A stretch of 64,000 nt of DNA from JAHQVI01 sp963749875. Lineage in GTDB: Bacteria; Pseudomonadota; Alphaproteobacteria; Rhizobiales; Rhodomicrobiaceae. The stretch is from the NCBI GenBank assembly GCA_963749875.1, contig CAVVOX010000002.1, positions 62,001-126,000 on the forward strand, read 5' to 3'. The position numbers and the translations under genes are program-made. Under the pieces are notes generated by a model. It was not told where the DNA came from. It saw nothing but the letters and a program-made list of their open reading frames with translations, and did no database searches. This document shows, piece after piece, positions 28,895 through 38,948 of the stretch. Position 1 is the stretch's first letter. The number at the start of each line of letters is the position of its first letter.

Positions 28895-31800
28895 TCAGCC
28901 GCTCCCAAGCTTGAGCGCCAGCTTCGTGAAGATGCCCGGACCGCTGGAATAGACCCGCCAGCCGCCATCGACCGCGACCGTCCCGTCCCGCACGCGCACC
29001 CACTCGGCGCTCGCTTCGTCCCGGTCGCGGAACGCCGCGTCGCTGCTCGAGAAATAGGCGTTACGCTGACGAAGCGAAGCGTTCGGAACCGCCTCCGTCA
29101 CGGCGATGGGATTGACGAGCTCCAACGCCGCGCGCAGCCCGTCCATCTCCCCGAGGATACCCAGCGTCTCGCAATAGCGCAGATGCGCGTGCGAATACAT
29201 GAGGCCGATCTCCCGGCCGAAGAAGGCGGCGGATTCGGCGCGGCGGAAATTCACCTCCAGCCCGCCGCAATAGCGCACCGGCTTGTCCATCAGCCGCGCG
29301 CCGTCGGGGAAGAGGAGGTGTGTACGGATGAGCTGCAGATGGTGCTGCGCCTGCTCGGGCGTGAACAGCCCGGCGATGATTGCGCGGGTCATCGGGATCA
29401 GCGAATAGCTGACGCCGGTGCGGCTGTCGGCCGGATGCAGGAGGTAATCCGGCTCGCCGCCCTCCGGACGAAAGAGCGCATAGCCGGCGACTATGCCACC
29501 GGGCATCAGATAGCGATTGAAATCCTCGCGCATTCGCGCCGCATATCCGGCGAGTTCCTTGGCCTGCCGTGCCTTGCCGGCGCGCTTGAGGATCTGTGCG
29601 TAACGACCGATTTGCTGATAGAGCAGCGCGACGGTCCAGCTACTGACCATCCAATCGCGCATGGCCGCGTCCGCCGGCTGGAGAGAGTCGTTCCAGTCGC
29701 CGAGACCGTAGCGGATCAGATGCGTGCCGGGAATGAAGCGTTCACCGATCGTCGCGAAGAGCTTCTCTATATGGGTGGCGATCGTGTCGTGATAGGCCGT
29801 TGTCTGAAAATCCTCCTGCGTCCAGGCAATCGGCTCGGAGAGGAAGGCCGGATCGTCCGTCGCTTCGAGATAGTCGCAAAGCGCCTTCAGCGGCCAGATG
29901 ATGATGTCGCCATGGCTGTGCCGGTCACGGATCTGGCGGTAGGGTTCCAGCATGAACCACTGCGGCCAGTCGCCGGATGCCTCATATTGCTGGGCGAAGA
30001 CGATCCGCAGGATGTCCCGCACCGGCTCGGAATGGCCCAGCGGCAAGAGCAGTTCGACAGGCCCCTGGCAGACATCGCGCGTTCCCCAGGCAGCTGCGGA
30101 ATATTGCTCCAGTCCGCGCGGCACGTTGAGATGGATCATCGCGTTCTGCACGAACCACGGGAAGATCGTGTCGAGCGCGGCGGTTCCCGGATCGTCGCGC
30201 GAAAACCGCCTGTTGCGGGTTATGTGGGTCCAGAAGGCGCTCACCTTCGCGAGCCTGGCGGCCTTATCCACGCGGCCCTCATATTTCGCCGCAAGCCGTT
30301 CAGCGTGCTCCGGATCGTCTGGCGCGCCGACGAGTGTGAAGGAGAAGCGGTCGGTGGGCCGGGTTCTGAGGCAAATATGCGCATCGGCCGAACGCGGCGA
30401 TGTTGCCTCGTCGAACAGCAGAGCACCGCTCCCGATCGCCTCGACGGCTTCCGGCGTGCTGGTTATGAGATGGTGCACGGCATTCGGATAGGTCCGGCCC
30501 CACAGGCCGTCCGGGTCGGGGCGAAGGCTGATGCGTTTCGTGCCCGGATCGATTGTGACCTGCCCGGCATGCCGGTACTCGTGCTCGCCCATGACCAGAT
30601 GACCACAGACCAGGAACCGGCACGGTTTGCCGGAGGCGGTGACATCGACCTGCAATGCCGGATCCTCGGCGGAGAGGAAAACATGCACCTCGACCCCGCC
30701 ATCATCGAACTGGTAAATCCAGCGGCAGTCCCCCAGGCCCATTTCGAACAGCGACGGCACAGTGAGGAGCCGCCAGCCGTCGCCGCGATCAGCGAGAATG
30801 CGCAGGCCGCCCGTTCGAGTGATGTTGTAGGGATCGCGGGAGACGGAGAAGAGCTTGTGCAGCGCGGTGTTGCCGATCGTGAGTTGTGTGGCGAAGACAC
30901 CGAACATCCAGCAGGTGACGGAGAGCGTGCTGTCGTCGGGCAGGATCGCCTCGCCGCTGCGCAGGATCGCGCCATGTCGGCGGCGCATTTCTCGCTCTTT
31001 TCCGGCAAGAACGATGTGGCGGTTATGCGGACCGTCCGGCGTGAAGAAAGACAGCAGCGCGCTGTCCCGCCATTCCTCATGCATTCGCTCCGGATAGGCC
31101 TTCGCGATGGCTTCGGTTGTCATGGGGCTCCCGGCGAGCGGGGGAGCGTCGCGGACAATGTTGCGCGGCGGCGAAGCGAGTGGGACCGCGGCCTCTTGAA
31201 AATCGTGCGCCGCGATTTCCGCCCTGTCCAACCGTGCCAGGTCGGCGTCGCTCGTTGCGGCGGCGTGATGCGGATCGAAAAGGCCGAAGAAGGTGACCGA
31301 CGCGCTGGCTCCGGGCGCGACCGTACCGGGGGCGGACTGAAGCGCAGCGCAGGCAGCTTCGTGCTGAAGCTTGACGCCGGGCAGATCGGCGCCGAAGGCG
31401 GGCATGTCCTCCCCCAGCTCCCGGAAGCCGGGGCCGAAAAGCTGAAGCGCATCGGTGGCGAAGCTTGCCGCGCCGTCGAGGCAGCCATGCGCGACCCAGG
31501 GATTGCGGCCAAACTGCGCCATGTTCTGCCGGCTCATAATCACCGGGCCGAAGCGCGCGTGCTGCCCGATCGTGTGATCGATATATTGCGAGGCGTAGGC
31601 TTCGTTTGCGAGGACGAGGCCGTGCGCGCCGAGGCCGAGATCCTGAATGAGCATGGCGTCGCAGTCGACGGGCGCCGCACTGCGATTTTCGATCCCGATG
31701 AACCAGAACCAGCATGGCTCGACCGGATGCAGCCAGAGCGTCAGCCGGTGGCGCAGGCCATCCGTCTCGCCTTGCCAGACGAAGCGGTCGCTGCCTGCGC

Positions 31801-32065
31801 CGATCTGCACCTGTGCGCCCGGACCGGCGGCAATGACCGGCCTCCGCTCCGTGCCGACCCGAAGAAGCATGCGCCCGATACCGCCGCCGAGTGGCGAGCC
31901 GAAGACCTGATTGATCAGGATGCGTTCGCCGCCCTGGACATGTTCGACAGCGAAAATGCATCCATTCGGCAGGACACGGATTTCCAGACCGGCGGCATTG
32001 GCAAGACGATGGAGGCCGAGCTCGCCCTCACGCGGCAGGCGATAGCTGAGGCCCGCTTCGTTCAT
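28895..32065 (-). CDS. GH94-type phosphorylase, 1,2-beta-oligoglucan phosphorylase-like
   Basis: This 1056-residue protein has an N-terminal beta-sandwich (about 1-300), a second beta region, and an (alpha/alpha)6 catalytic domain from about 620. The catalytic acid is probably in GDWNDSLQP (about 788-796). The block AAWGTRDVCQGPVE and the ending MYSHAHLRY are typical of GH94-like enzymes. The length and these motifs most resemble 1,2-beta-oligoglucan phosphorylase, which splits sophoro-oligosaccharides with phosphate to give glucose 1-phosphate, and the C-terminal domain of cyclic beta-1,2-glucan synthase. Lack of membrane segments excludes the synthase. Specificity is inference. It is the last gene of the minus-strand operon starting at 38948. 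Confidence 0.82.
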   Translation of the reverse strand: MNEAGLSYRLPREGELGLHRLANAAGLEIRVLPNGCIFAVEHVQGGERILINQVFGSPLGGGIGRMLLRVGTERRPVIAAGPGAQVQIGAGSDRFVWQGETDGLRHRLTLWLHPVEPCWFWFIGIENRSAAPVDCDAMLIQDLGLGAHGLVLANEAYASQYIDHTIGQHARFGPVIMSRQNMAQFGRNPWVAHGCLDGAASFATDALQLFGPGFRELGEDMPAFGADLPGVKLQHEAACAALQSAPGTVAPGASASVTFFGLFDPHHAAATSDADLARLDRAEIAAHDFQEAAVPLASPPRNIVRDAPPLAGSPMTTEAIAKAYPERMHEEWRDSALLSFFTPDGPHNRHIVLAGKEREMRRRHGAILRSGEAILPDDSTLSVTCWMFGVFATQLTIGNTALHKLFSVSRDPYNITRTGGLRILADRGDGWRLLTVPSLFEMGLGDCRWIYQFDDGGVEVHVFLSAEDPALQVDVTASGKPCRFLVCGHLVMGEHEYRHAGQVTIDPGTKRISLRPDPDGLWGRTYPNAVHHLITSTPEAVEAIGSGALLFDEATSPRSADAHICLRTRPTDRFSFTLVGAPDDPEHAERLAAKYEGRVDKAARLAKVSAFWTHITRNRRFSRDDPGTAALDTIFPWFVQNAMIHLNVPRGLEQYSAAAWGTRDVCQGPVELLLPLGHSEPVRDILRIVFAQQYEASGDWPQWFMLEPYRQIRDRHSHGDIIIWPLKALCDYLEATDDPAFLSEPIAWTQEDFQTTAYHDTIATHIEKLFATIGERFIPGTHLIRYGLGDWNDSLQPADAAMRDWMVSSWTVALLYQQIGRYAQILKRAGKARQAKELAGYAARMREDFNRYLMPGGIVAGYALFRPEGGEPDYLLHPADSRTGVSYSLIPMTRAIIAGLFTPEQAQHHLQLIRTHLLFPDGARLMDKPVRYCGGLEVNFRRAESAAFFGREIGLMYSHAHLRYCETLGILGEMDGLRAALELVNPIAVTEAVPNASLRQRNAYFSSSDAAFRDRDEASAEWVRVRDGTVAVDGGWRVYSSGPGIFTKLALKLGSG

Positions 32066-32094
32066 CGCTGCATCTCCCGCCCGCGCCGCTCCGA

Positions 32095-34497
32095 TCAGGA
32101 GCCGCCGCCAGTATCCTTCTCGGCATCGGCCACATGCCGCTTCACTTCAGCGAAACTGTCCGGGCTGACCGAAATCGAGTCGATCCCGCATTTCACGAGG
32201 AAGCGGGCAAATTCCGGCCGATCGCTTGGCGCCTGGCCGCAAAGACCGATTTTCGCGCCCGCCGCATGGGCGGCACTGATCACCCTGTCGATCATCCACT
32301 CGACGGCCTCGTCTTCCTCGTCGAACAGCTCCGCCAGCGCCTCGGAGTCCCGGTCGACGCCGAGCGTCAACTGGGTGAGGTCGTTGCTGCCGATCGAAAA
32401 ACCGTCGAAACGTTCGGCGAAGGCTTTGGCGAGCACCACATTCGATGGGATCTCGCACATCACATAGACCTGGAGACCGTCCTTGCCGCGTTGCAGGCCC
32501 TCGCTGGCCATGACCTCCAGAACGCGGTCCGCCTCCTTCACCGAGCGGCAGAACGGGATCATCATCACTACATTGTCCATGCCGATGACTTCGCGCAGGC
32601 GTTTCAGCGCCCGGCATTCCAGCGCGAAGCCCTCGCGGTAGCGCGGCGAATAATAGCGCGAGGCACCGCGGAAGCCGATCATCGGATTTTCTTCCTTCGG
32701 CTCGAACTCCGCCCCGCCGATCAGATTGGCGTATTCATTCGTCTTGAAGTCGCTCATCCGCACGATGACGGGCTTGGGATAATGCGCCGCGGCGATCCGG
32801 GCGAGCGACAGCGCGAGACGCTCGACGAAATAATCGGCCTTGTTGTCGTAGCCCTTGGTGAGCTCGGCGATCTCGCGCTTGGCCGCCTCATCCTTCAGCG
32901 TGTCGAAGCGCACGAGCGCCATCGGATGGATCTTGATATGGGTGTTGACCACGAACTCCATGCGCGCGAGCCCCACGCCGTCAGCGGGCAGGCGCCACCA
33001 CTGGAACGCGGCCGCGGGATTGGCGAGATTGAGCATCACATTGGTTCGCGTTTCAGGAATGTCCGTCAGCGACATCTCTTCGACCTCGACCTCGGCCTTG
33101 CCCTCATAGACGAAGCCCTCGGCGCCCTCGGCGCAGGAGACGGTGATCTCCTGATCGTCATGCAGGATTTCCGTTGCCCGTTCGGTCCCGACGATGGCGG
33201 GCAGGCCGAGTTCGCGGCTGACGATGGCGGCATGAGAGGTCCGCCCGCCATGATCGGTGACGATCGCGGCGGCGCGTTTCATGATCGGTACCCAGTCGGG
33301 GTCGGTGGTCTCGGTGACGAGCACGGCTCCGTCCACGAAGCGGTCGATCTCGCGCGCGCTGCGGATCAGCCGGACGGGGCCGCTCACCACCGCATCGCCG
33401 ATGCTGAGCCCGGAAATGAGCCGGCGGCCCTTGCTCTTGATGCGGTAAGTGCGGAATGCGGTCCCTTTGCGGAGTGATTGCACGGTCTCCGGCCGCGCCT
33501 GCACGATGAACAGATCGCCCGTCTCGCCGTCCTTCGCCCATTCCATATCCATCGGCGTCGCGTAATGCTCTTCGATCACGACCGCCCAGCGAGCCAATTG
33601 CAGGATTTCCGGATCGCTCAAGACGAAGCTGTCGCGTTCGAGCTTGGAAGTCGGGACATTGCGCACCGGCCGCTCGCTGCCCTCGGCATAGATCAGCTTC
33701 TGCGCCTTTTGCCCCAGCCGCTTCTCGACGATGGGAACGAGGTCCTGGTGCTGCAGCAGAGGCTTGAAGATCTGATACTCGTCCGGATCGACGGCCCCCT
33801 GGACGACATTCTCCCCCAGCCCCCAGGCGGCGTTGATCAGGACCACCCGGTCGAAGCCGGTTTCGGTGTCGATGGAGAACATGACGCCCGCCGCACCGCG
33901 ATCGGAGCGCACCATTTTCTGGACGCCGATCGAAAGCGCCACTTTGAGGTGATCGAAACCCTTGGCCTGGCGATAGCTGATCGCCCGGTCGGTGAACAGG
34001 GATGCAAAGCATCGCCGGCATGCATCGAGCAGCGCCGCCTCGCCGCGGATATTGAGAAAGGTCTCCTGCTGGCCGGCAAAGCTCGCGTCCGGCAAATCTT
34101 CAGCCGTCGCGCTCGAGCGGACGGCGACGTCCGTCGCCTCAACGCCGAATCTGCGTGACAATTCCCGGTAGGCCGCCGCGATCGGCTCGGCGAGGTCGTC
34201 CGGCCATTCGCCGTCCAGGAAGGCTTGGCGGATGGTCCGGCCCGTATCGGCGAGCGTCCTCCGATTGCGCGCCACATCCTCGAGCGTACCCGCAATCGTG
34301 GTCTGCAGGTCGTTCGCCTCCAGATAACGCCAATAGCAATCGGCGCTGGTGGCAAAACCGGGAGGAACGCGAATGCCCTTCGAGCCCAGATTTTTCACCA
34401 TTTCGCCCAGCGAAGCATTCTTGCCGCCGACAAGCGGCACGTCCTTCACCGTAAGCTCTTCAAACCACAATATTTTATCAGGTTGATCGTTGTTCAT
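32095..34497 (-). CDS. ppsA: Phosphoenolpyruvate synthase
   Basis: Converts pyruvate and ATP to PEP, AMP and phosphate. The 800-residue protein starts MNNDQPDKILWFEEL at ATG 34497. It has the ATP-grasp-like domain (VGGKNASLGEMV, 20-40 region; AVRSSATAEDLPDASFAGQQ), the swivelling phosphohistidine H422 in GGRTSHAAIVSREL, and the C-terminal TIM barrel with SIGSNDLTQLTLGVDRDS and GLCGQAPSD, all canonical. Its start overlaps the GH15 stop by 4 bases (ATGA), so the two are translationally coupled. Its place inside a glycan operon suggests redirecting pyruvate toward hexose phosphates. Confidence 0.94.
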   Translation of the reverse strand: MNNDQPDKILWFEELTVKDVPLVGGKNASLGEMVKNLGSKGIRVPPGFATSADCYWRYLEANDLQTTIAGTLEDVARNRRTLADTGRTIRQAFLDGEWPDDLAEPIAAAYRELSRRFGVEATDVAVRSSATAEDLPDASFAGQQETFLNIRGEAALLDACRRCFASLFTDRAISYRQAKGFDHLKVALSIGVQKMVRSDRGAAGVMFSIDTETGFDRVVLINAAWGLGENVVQGAVDPDEYQIFKPLLQHQDLVPIVEKRLGQKAQKLIYAEGSERPVRNVPTSKLERDSFVLSDPEILQLARWAVVIEEHYATPMDMEWAKDGETGDLFIVQARPETVQSLRKGTAFRTYRIKSKGRRLISGLSIGDAVVSGPVRLIRSAREIDRFVDGAVLVTETTDPDWVPIMKRAAAIVTDHGGRTSHAAIVSRELGLPAIVGTERATEILHDDQEITVSCAEGAEGFVYEGKAEVEVEEMSLTDIPETRTNVMLNLANPAAAFQWWRLPADGVGLARMEFVVNTHIKIHPMALVRFDTLKDEAAKREIAELTKGYDNKADYFVERLALSLARIAAAHYPKPVIVRMSDFKTNEYANLIGGAEFEPKEENPMIGFRGASRYYSPRYREGFALECRALKRLREVIGMDNVVMMIPFCRSVKEADRVLEVMASEGLQRGKDGLQVYVMCEIPSNVVLAKAFAERFDGFSIGSNDLTQLTLGVDRDSEALAELFDEEDEAVEWMIDRVISAAHAAGAKIGLCGQAPSDRPEFARFLVKCGIDSISVSPDSFAEVKRHVADAEKDTGGGS

Positions 34498-35852
34498 TGT
34501 CGGTTCCTTGCTAATGCATTCTTTCGAGCTTGCCAGACGGAAATGAAAGCCGCATTGCTCCAGATCAGATTTTTGGCCGAGGTTTGTTCGCCGGTGGTCT
34601 TGTCGAACTGCTCGGAGATCTCGCCCGTTTCGGGGATGAACCGGCGGGCTGTTTCGAGGATGGCGTCGCCCTTGGCGATCAGCTCGGCCGGTCCCTGCGC
34701 CGCGCTCCGCTCGGAGCTGAACGCGTCGGCTCGCCTGTAATAGAACTCCGCCGCGCCGAAAGTGCAAATGAACCACGCGCCGCCGCTGACATAGCTGTCT
34801 CCCCGGTAACGCCCGAAGGCAAGCCCTGGTCCGGCACTGCGGTTGATTGCGTAGTCTGCGGCGAAGAGCGCCTCGAGCTTGTCCATGGTCATCGCGGCGC
34901 GGTCGTCGGCGATGCTGTGCGGCCCGGTCTCCATGCGCGCGTGGAGAAGACCGAGAATGACCGAGAAATCGAGCGCTTTCAGACTTTCCCGGCCTGGCGG
35001 CATCAGGCGGCTGACGAGGAACCCGTTCTCGGGAGCCCAGAAATCCTCCAGCTTATCCCTGAGGTGATCCGCTCCGACCGACAGTCTCGACGCATATTCA
35101 CGGTTGCCCTTTGCCGCCGCCCAGGACGAACCCGCATGCAAGGCCGCGCATTGCAGGAGGCAGGTATAGTAATGCTGCGCCTCTTCCTCCTCCCAGATGT
35201 CGTAGCAGGGGGCGCCGCCATGTTTCAGCGTGTAATCAAGGTCGAGACGCAGAAGGTCCGCCGCGCTATCGGCAAGGGCGTTATTTAACGCGCCTGCTTC
35301 GAACGCGCACAGCACGACCAATGCGCGCGCCGCCGGACCGTCATGCTGCGGACGTCCCCAGCGCAGAAAATCGAGCGTGCCGTCGGCATTGTAGCGAACC
35401 TCGCCGAGCACACGGTCGCCTTCGATGCCGGCAATGTCCTCCTCGGACCGCAGATATTGGCGCAACTCGGGCCTGGTCCGGCTTCGAAGATCGACCTCCG
35501 CCAGAAAACGCCGGCCGCTGATCTGGCTCAGGCCGAGGCTGAAACGGACGAAGTCGGCGAAGCGTTGTTTCCAGCCATCGGCATCGACGCCGTTGCGGAT
35601 CAGGATGAGCGCGGCATCCATGATCACGGCGCTGTCACGCAGCCAGTGGAAGAAATAGTCGGGTTCGTCTTCGGACTCGGCGCTGCCGATCGCCGCCACC
35701 ACCGAGCCTTTTGCCGGCCGGACGGTCTGGCCGAAGCCGGGGCGATGTTTGACCAGGGCGGTCGCCGAGACGGCTTCGGCCATCTTCGCGGCGGAGACAC
35801 GCATCTGCGCGTCGCTCCATTCGTTCAGTGAAGGGGAAGGCGCTGCCGTCAT
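34494..35852 (-). CDS. Glycoside hydrolase family 15 (glucoamylase-like)
   Basis: The 452-residue protein has the GH15 (alpha/alpha)6 features: YFFHWLRDSAVIMDAAL (sugar-binding RDS), CYDIWEEEEAQHYYT carrying the catalytic acid region, and SEQFDKTTGEQTSAKNLIWS near the end, where the family's base glutamate lies. Bacterial GH15 enzymes release glucose from alpha-glucans or trehalose-like substrates. There is no signal peptide, so it is likely cytoplasmic. ATG 35852 is chosen over an earlier open stretch because the earlier part has no family match. It overlaps ppsA and lies 11 bases after the GH144-like gene. Confidence 0.87.
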   Translation of the reverse strand: MTAAPSPSLNEWSDAQMRVSAAKMAEAVSATALVKHRPGFGQTVRPAKGSVVAAIGSAESEDEPDYFFHWLRDSAVIMDAALILIRNGVDADGWKQRFADFVRFSLGLSQISGRRFLAEVDLRSRTRPELRQYLRSEEDIAGIEGDRVLGEVRYNADGTLDFLRWGRPQHDGPAARALVVLCAFEAGALNNALADSAADLLRLDLDYTLKHGGAPCYDIWEEEEAQHYYTCLLQCAALHAGSSWAAAKGNREYASRLSVGADHLRDKLEDFWAPENGFLVSRLMPPGRESLKALDFSVILGLLHARMETGPHSIADDRAAMTMDKLEALFAADYAINRSAGPGLAFGRYRGDSYVSGGAWFICTFGAAEFYYRRADAFSSERSAAQGPAELIAKGDAILETARRFIPETGEISEQFDKTTGEQTSAKNLIWSNAAFISVWQARKNALARNRQ

Positions 35853-35863
35853 TCCAGCGGTCC

Positions 35864-37114
35864 TCAGACGGTCGGCCGCGGCTCGAATCCCAGCACGTCG
35901 AGGCCATGCTGGACCTCCGGGCAGCTCATGAACAGCCGCCACAAAAGCCCTGTGCGGTGGTTCTCGATCATCACGACGATCGGTCCCTGGTCAATCGCCA
36001 GATGATCCGTCGCGTACCAGCCCGCCGTCTCGTTGAAGGCATCGACGAAGCCGTACTTCTTCCAGATGTGGTCTCCAAGGTCGTAATAAAAGTGCTTGAG
36101 CGCGCGCATGGACAGCTCCGGCGTATAGGGGAAGCTGGAGAGCGCCGCGGTCGGCGCGATCACGCCACGGTCGATATTCGGCGCGTGGGCGCAATAACCT
36201 TCATCTCCGTCACTTGCGGTCAGGCCCCAGCAATCCGGGCCGTAGCCCTTATAGCCCTTCGGGTTGTGCACGCAGTATTCGTAATTGATCAGAGTGTGCT
36301 GGACCACCTGCTCCCAATAGTCCGCATAACGGTCCTTGAGGCCGCGCGGATCGAGGCCGAGAAAGGCGAAATGCGCAAAGAACAGCGGTCCGCCGCAATC
36401 GGGACCGAGCGGCAGGCAGTGTCCATAAAATTTACGCCCGTTTCGGAAGGTCCGACCCGCCGCCCATCCCTCGTGATAGGGCTTGGGGCCGATCGGGTAG
36501 GTCGGCGAGGACGCCGCCAGCACATAGGCGATGAGGCATTCGTCCCAACCATGAATCCGATGCCTGTGCCCCCAGCCGATCTGTTCGCCCCAATGCCAGA
36601 TCAGAATATTCTCGCCGCCCGTGAACCAGTTCCATTCGACGGCGTGCCAGAGGCGGTCGATGCGGCGGCGGAGGGCGGTTTCGCTCTCGCTCTCGCCGGC
36701 GAAATATTGCCGCGCAGCCAACAGGCCGGCGATGAGATAGGCGGTCTCGACAATGTCGGCGCCGCCATCGGCCTGCCAGAAACTGAACTCCTTGCCTGTC
36801 GTGCCATCGAGGAAATGCGGAAAGGTGCCGTGATGACGCTCGGCGGCCTCGAGGAAGGTCAGAATTTGCGAGAGGCGACCGATCGCGTTTTTCTTGGTGA
36901 TCCAGCCGCGCTCGACCGCGACGATGATCGCCATGACGCCCATTCCCGAGCCGCCGGTCGAAATGGGAACGGGCTCCAAGATCTGCCGCTCCGTCGAGGC
37001 GCGATCGAAAGCCATGCCGCTCGGCTGGTGCGCGCCGTCCCAGAAATAGGAGAAGGTCCGGCGCTGCACGAGATCGAGAAGCGCCTCATCCGGAATGGTC
37101 TGCCTACCTATCAT
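35864..37114 (-). CDS. GH144-like glucoamylase-domain protein (putative endo-beta-1,2-glucanase)
   Basis: A 416-residue (alpha/alpha)6 protein of the COG5368/glycoamylase-like family: LVQRRTFSYFWDGAHQPSG, STGGSGMGVMAIIVAVERGW, HGWDECLIAYVLAASSPTYP, and CWGLTASDGDEGYCAHAP. Characterised members of this family (GH144) are endo-beta-1,2-glucanases. Assignment of that activity here is by family resemblance and by the neighbouring GH94 gene. No signal peptide is seen, which is unusual because several known members are exported. Two starts are possible: ATG 37114 (chosen) or TTG 37129. Confidence 0.82.
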   Translation of the reverse strand: MIGRQTIPDEALLDLVQRRTFSYFWDGAHQPSGMAFDRASTERQILEPVPISTGGSGMGVMAIIVAVERGWITKKNAIGRLSQILTFLEAAERHHGTFPHFLDGTTGKEFSFWQADGGADIVETAYLIAGLLAARQYFAGESESETALRRRIDRLWHAVEWNWFTGGENILIWHWGEQIGWGHRHRIHGWDECLIAYVLAASSPTYPIGPKPYHEGWAAGRTFRNGRKFYGHCLPLGPDCGGPLFFAHFAFLGLDPRGLKDRYADYWEQVVQHTLINYEYCVHNPKGYKGYGPDCWGLTASDGDEGYCAHAPNIDRGVIAPTAALSSFPYTPELSMRALKHFYYDLGDHIWKKYGFVDAFNETAGWYATDHLAIDQGPIVVMIENHRTGLLWRLFMSCPEVQHGLDVLGFEPRPTV

Positions 37115-37181
37115 CAGCGCGTTCCACAAAGCATGAGCCGGCTCATCCCGGCGATCGGTTTTACTCGCTCACGGCCGCCGG

Positions 37182-38948
37182 TCAGGCCGGCTCTTCGGCA
37201 AGCCGGAGCGGCAGCTTGATGCCCGGCGGTTTTGCATCGAGATTGACCTGACGATCATAAAACCCGTCATCTTCGCCCTTCTTGCCGATGCTGATCAGCG
37301 TCGTTTTCGCGAGATCGTGTTTGAATATCGACTCCGCCAGCTCCTGGCTTTCATCATCGAGCTCGCTCATCGTTTCGTCCTGGATGAGCCAGTCCGGCTT
37401 GTGCAGCAAGACGCGGGCAAGGGCGACCCTTTGCTGCTCGTCGGGCGTAAGCTCCTGATCCCAGCGGCGGGCGCGGTCCAATGCAGGCAGACGGCCCTCC
37501 AGCCGGACGCGCCGAAGCGCGGCGTGGACGGCGTCATCGCCGAATTGGTCCGGCGGCGCCGGATAGGTGACGGCTTCGCGCAGCGTGCCGAGCGGGATAT
37601 AGGGCCGGTGCGGCATGAACATCAGCGTACCGCGCTTCGGCAGCTTCAAAGTCCCCTTGCCCCAAATCCACAGACCCGCCAGGGCTCGGAAGAACGTGCT
37701 CTTGCCGATCCGCGGTGGGCCGGAAATGAGGACCCGCTCGCCGGGCGCAACCTCCAGATCGCCTTCAGCCACGAAGACCCGGCCGTTCGGCGCGAAAACC
37801 TCAAGATCATCGAACGACAGCCCGCCCTCGGGATGATCGGTATAGGTCACTTTGCTTCTGCTGCGCCCAAGGGTTTCAAGTTCGGTAAGGACGGTCCGGT
37901 AGGAAATGACGCGAATGAGTGTCGCCCGCCACTCCGCCAGCGCAGGGAAGTGGTCCACATACCAGCGGAGCGATGTCTGGACCTGGAAGAAGGCCCCGAT
38001 GACCATCATGAGCTCGCCGAACGAAAGCGAGCCGGAGAAATAGCCCGGCGCCGCGAGCAGGACCGGCGCGATCAGCGCGATCCAGCCATAGCCGCCCGTG
38101 ACCCAGTGGAGCGTGGCGATCCGATTGGCAATTCTCTCCATCACCGCGAACACATTGCCAGCGACATTGCCGAGCCGGCGCTGTTCATCCTCCTCGCCCC
38201 GGTAGATGGTAATGGCTTCGGAATACTCGTCCACGCGCACGAGGGAGAAGCGAAATTCCGCTTCCGCGGCACGCAGATCCGTGTTCGCCTTTATGAGCGG
38301 TTCGCCGACCAGATAGGTGATATAGGACCCGATGAGGGCATAAATGATCGCCGCCCACACCATATAGCCGGGGATCGAAAAGGAGCTGCCGTCGAGAACG
38401 AACACCACCCGATCGGAAAGCACCCAGAGCACGCCGATGAAGCTCACAAGCATGAGTGTCGACTGAACGAGGCCGACGGCGAAGTCGACGGAGAGCTCGG
38501 TCAGGCGCCGCGCGTCATCCTGAATTCGCTGGTCCGGATGCTGCCCGATTTCACCCACCAAGGGCAGCCGGTAAGCGCGCTTGGGCCGGAGCCATTCTTC
38601 GAGCAGGTCGAAGGCGAGAGCCGCTCTCATCTTGACCTTCATCATTTCATGCAGCCATGTCTGGGCGACGCCGAGTGAGAGCAAGATGACGATAAGGATT
38701 CCGTAGATCCAGATCTGCCGATAGAAAATATCCAACTGCCGGTTGGAGATCGAATTGTAGAAATCGCCCTGCCAGGTGTTCAACCTGACCTGCGCAATGG
38801 CATTGAGAATGATGATGAAGACGATCAGAGATGAGAAGATAACCAGCTTGGTCTTTGATCGCGAAAAACGCAGCAGCTTGAAAAATTCGCGAGTTTGCGC
38901 AACCGCGCTTTCGCGATCGGCCCGATCCGGTTGTGTGAGGGGGTTCAT
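37182..38948 (-). CDS. SbmA/BacA-like ABC transporter (fused permease and ATPase)
   Basis: This 588-residue half-transporter has an ABC_membrane_2-type N-terminal domain (about 20-340, six TM segments, with FKLLRFSRSKTKLVIFSSL and YDSRLNTWQGDFYNS-like text) and a C-terminal nucleotide-binding domain. Walker A is GPPRIGKST (about 408), the signature region reads LTPDEQQRVALAR rather than LSxGE, and Walker B is WLIQDETMSELD. The family includes BacA/SbmA peptide importers and YddA-like proteins; the cargo here is unknown. It is the first gene of the operon running to the GH94 gene, so a role in moving the glycan or its product is plausible but inferred. Confidence 0.85.
   Translation of the reverse strand: MNPLTQPDRADRESAVAQTREFFKLLRFSRSKTKLVIFSSLIVFIIILNAIAQVRLNTWQGDFYNSISNRQLDIFYRQIWIYGILIVILLSLGVAQTWLHEMMKVKMRAALAFDLLEEWLRPKRAYRLPLVGEIGQHPDQRIQDDARRLTELSVDFAVGLVQSTLMLVSFIGVLWVLSDRVVFVLDGSSFSIPGYMVWAAIIYALIGSYITYLVGEPLIKANTDLRAAEAEFRFSLVRVDEYSEAITIYRGEEDEQRRLGNVAGNVFAVMERIANRIATLHWVTGGYGWIALIAPVLLAAPGYFSGSLSFGELMMVIGAFFQVQTSLRWYVDHFPALAEWRATLIRVISYRTVLTELETLGRSRSKVTYTDHPEGGLSFDDLEVFAPNGRVFVAEGDLEVAPGERVLISGPPRIGKSTFFRALAGLWIWGKGTLKLPKRGTLMFMPHRPYIPLGTLREAVTYPAPPDQFGDDAVHAALRRVRLEGRLPALDRARRWDQELTPDEQQRVALARVLLHKPDWLIQDETMSELDDESQELAESIFKHDLAKTTLISIGKKGEDDGFYDRQVNLDAKPPGIKLPLRLAEEPA

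Noticed and set aside
28784..32467. Very long plus-strand open frame (1227 codons)
   Set aside because: It is antisense to the GH94-type gene, which has clear family motifs. Its text is Arg/Ala/Glu-rich without domains, as expected for a shadow frame in GC-rich DNA.
32134..33477. Plus-strand open frame of 447 codons
   Set aside because: Antisense to ppsA, which carries all expected motifs.
37317..38678. Plus-strand open frame of 453 codons
   Set aside because: Antisense to the ABC transporter; the minus strand has Walker motifs and TM segments.
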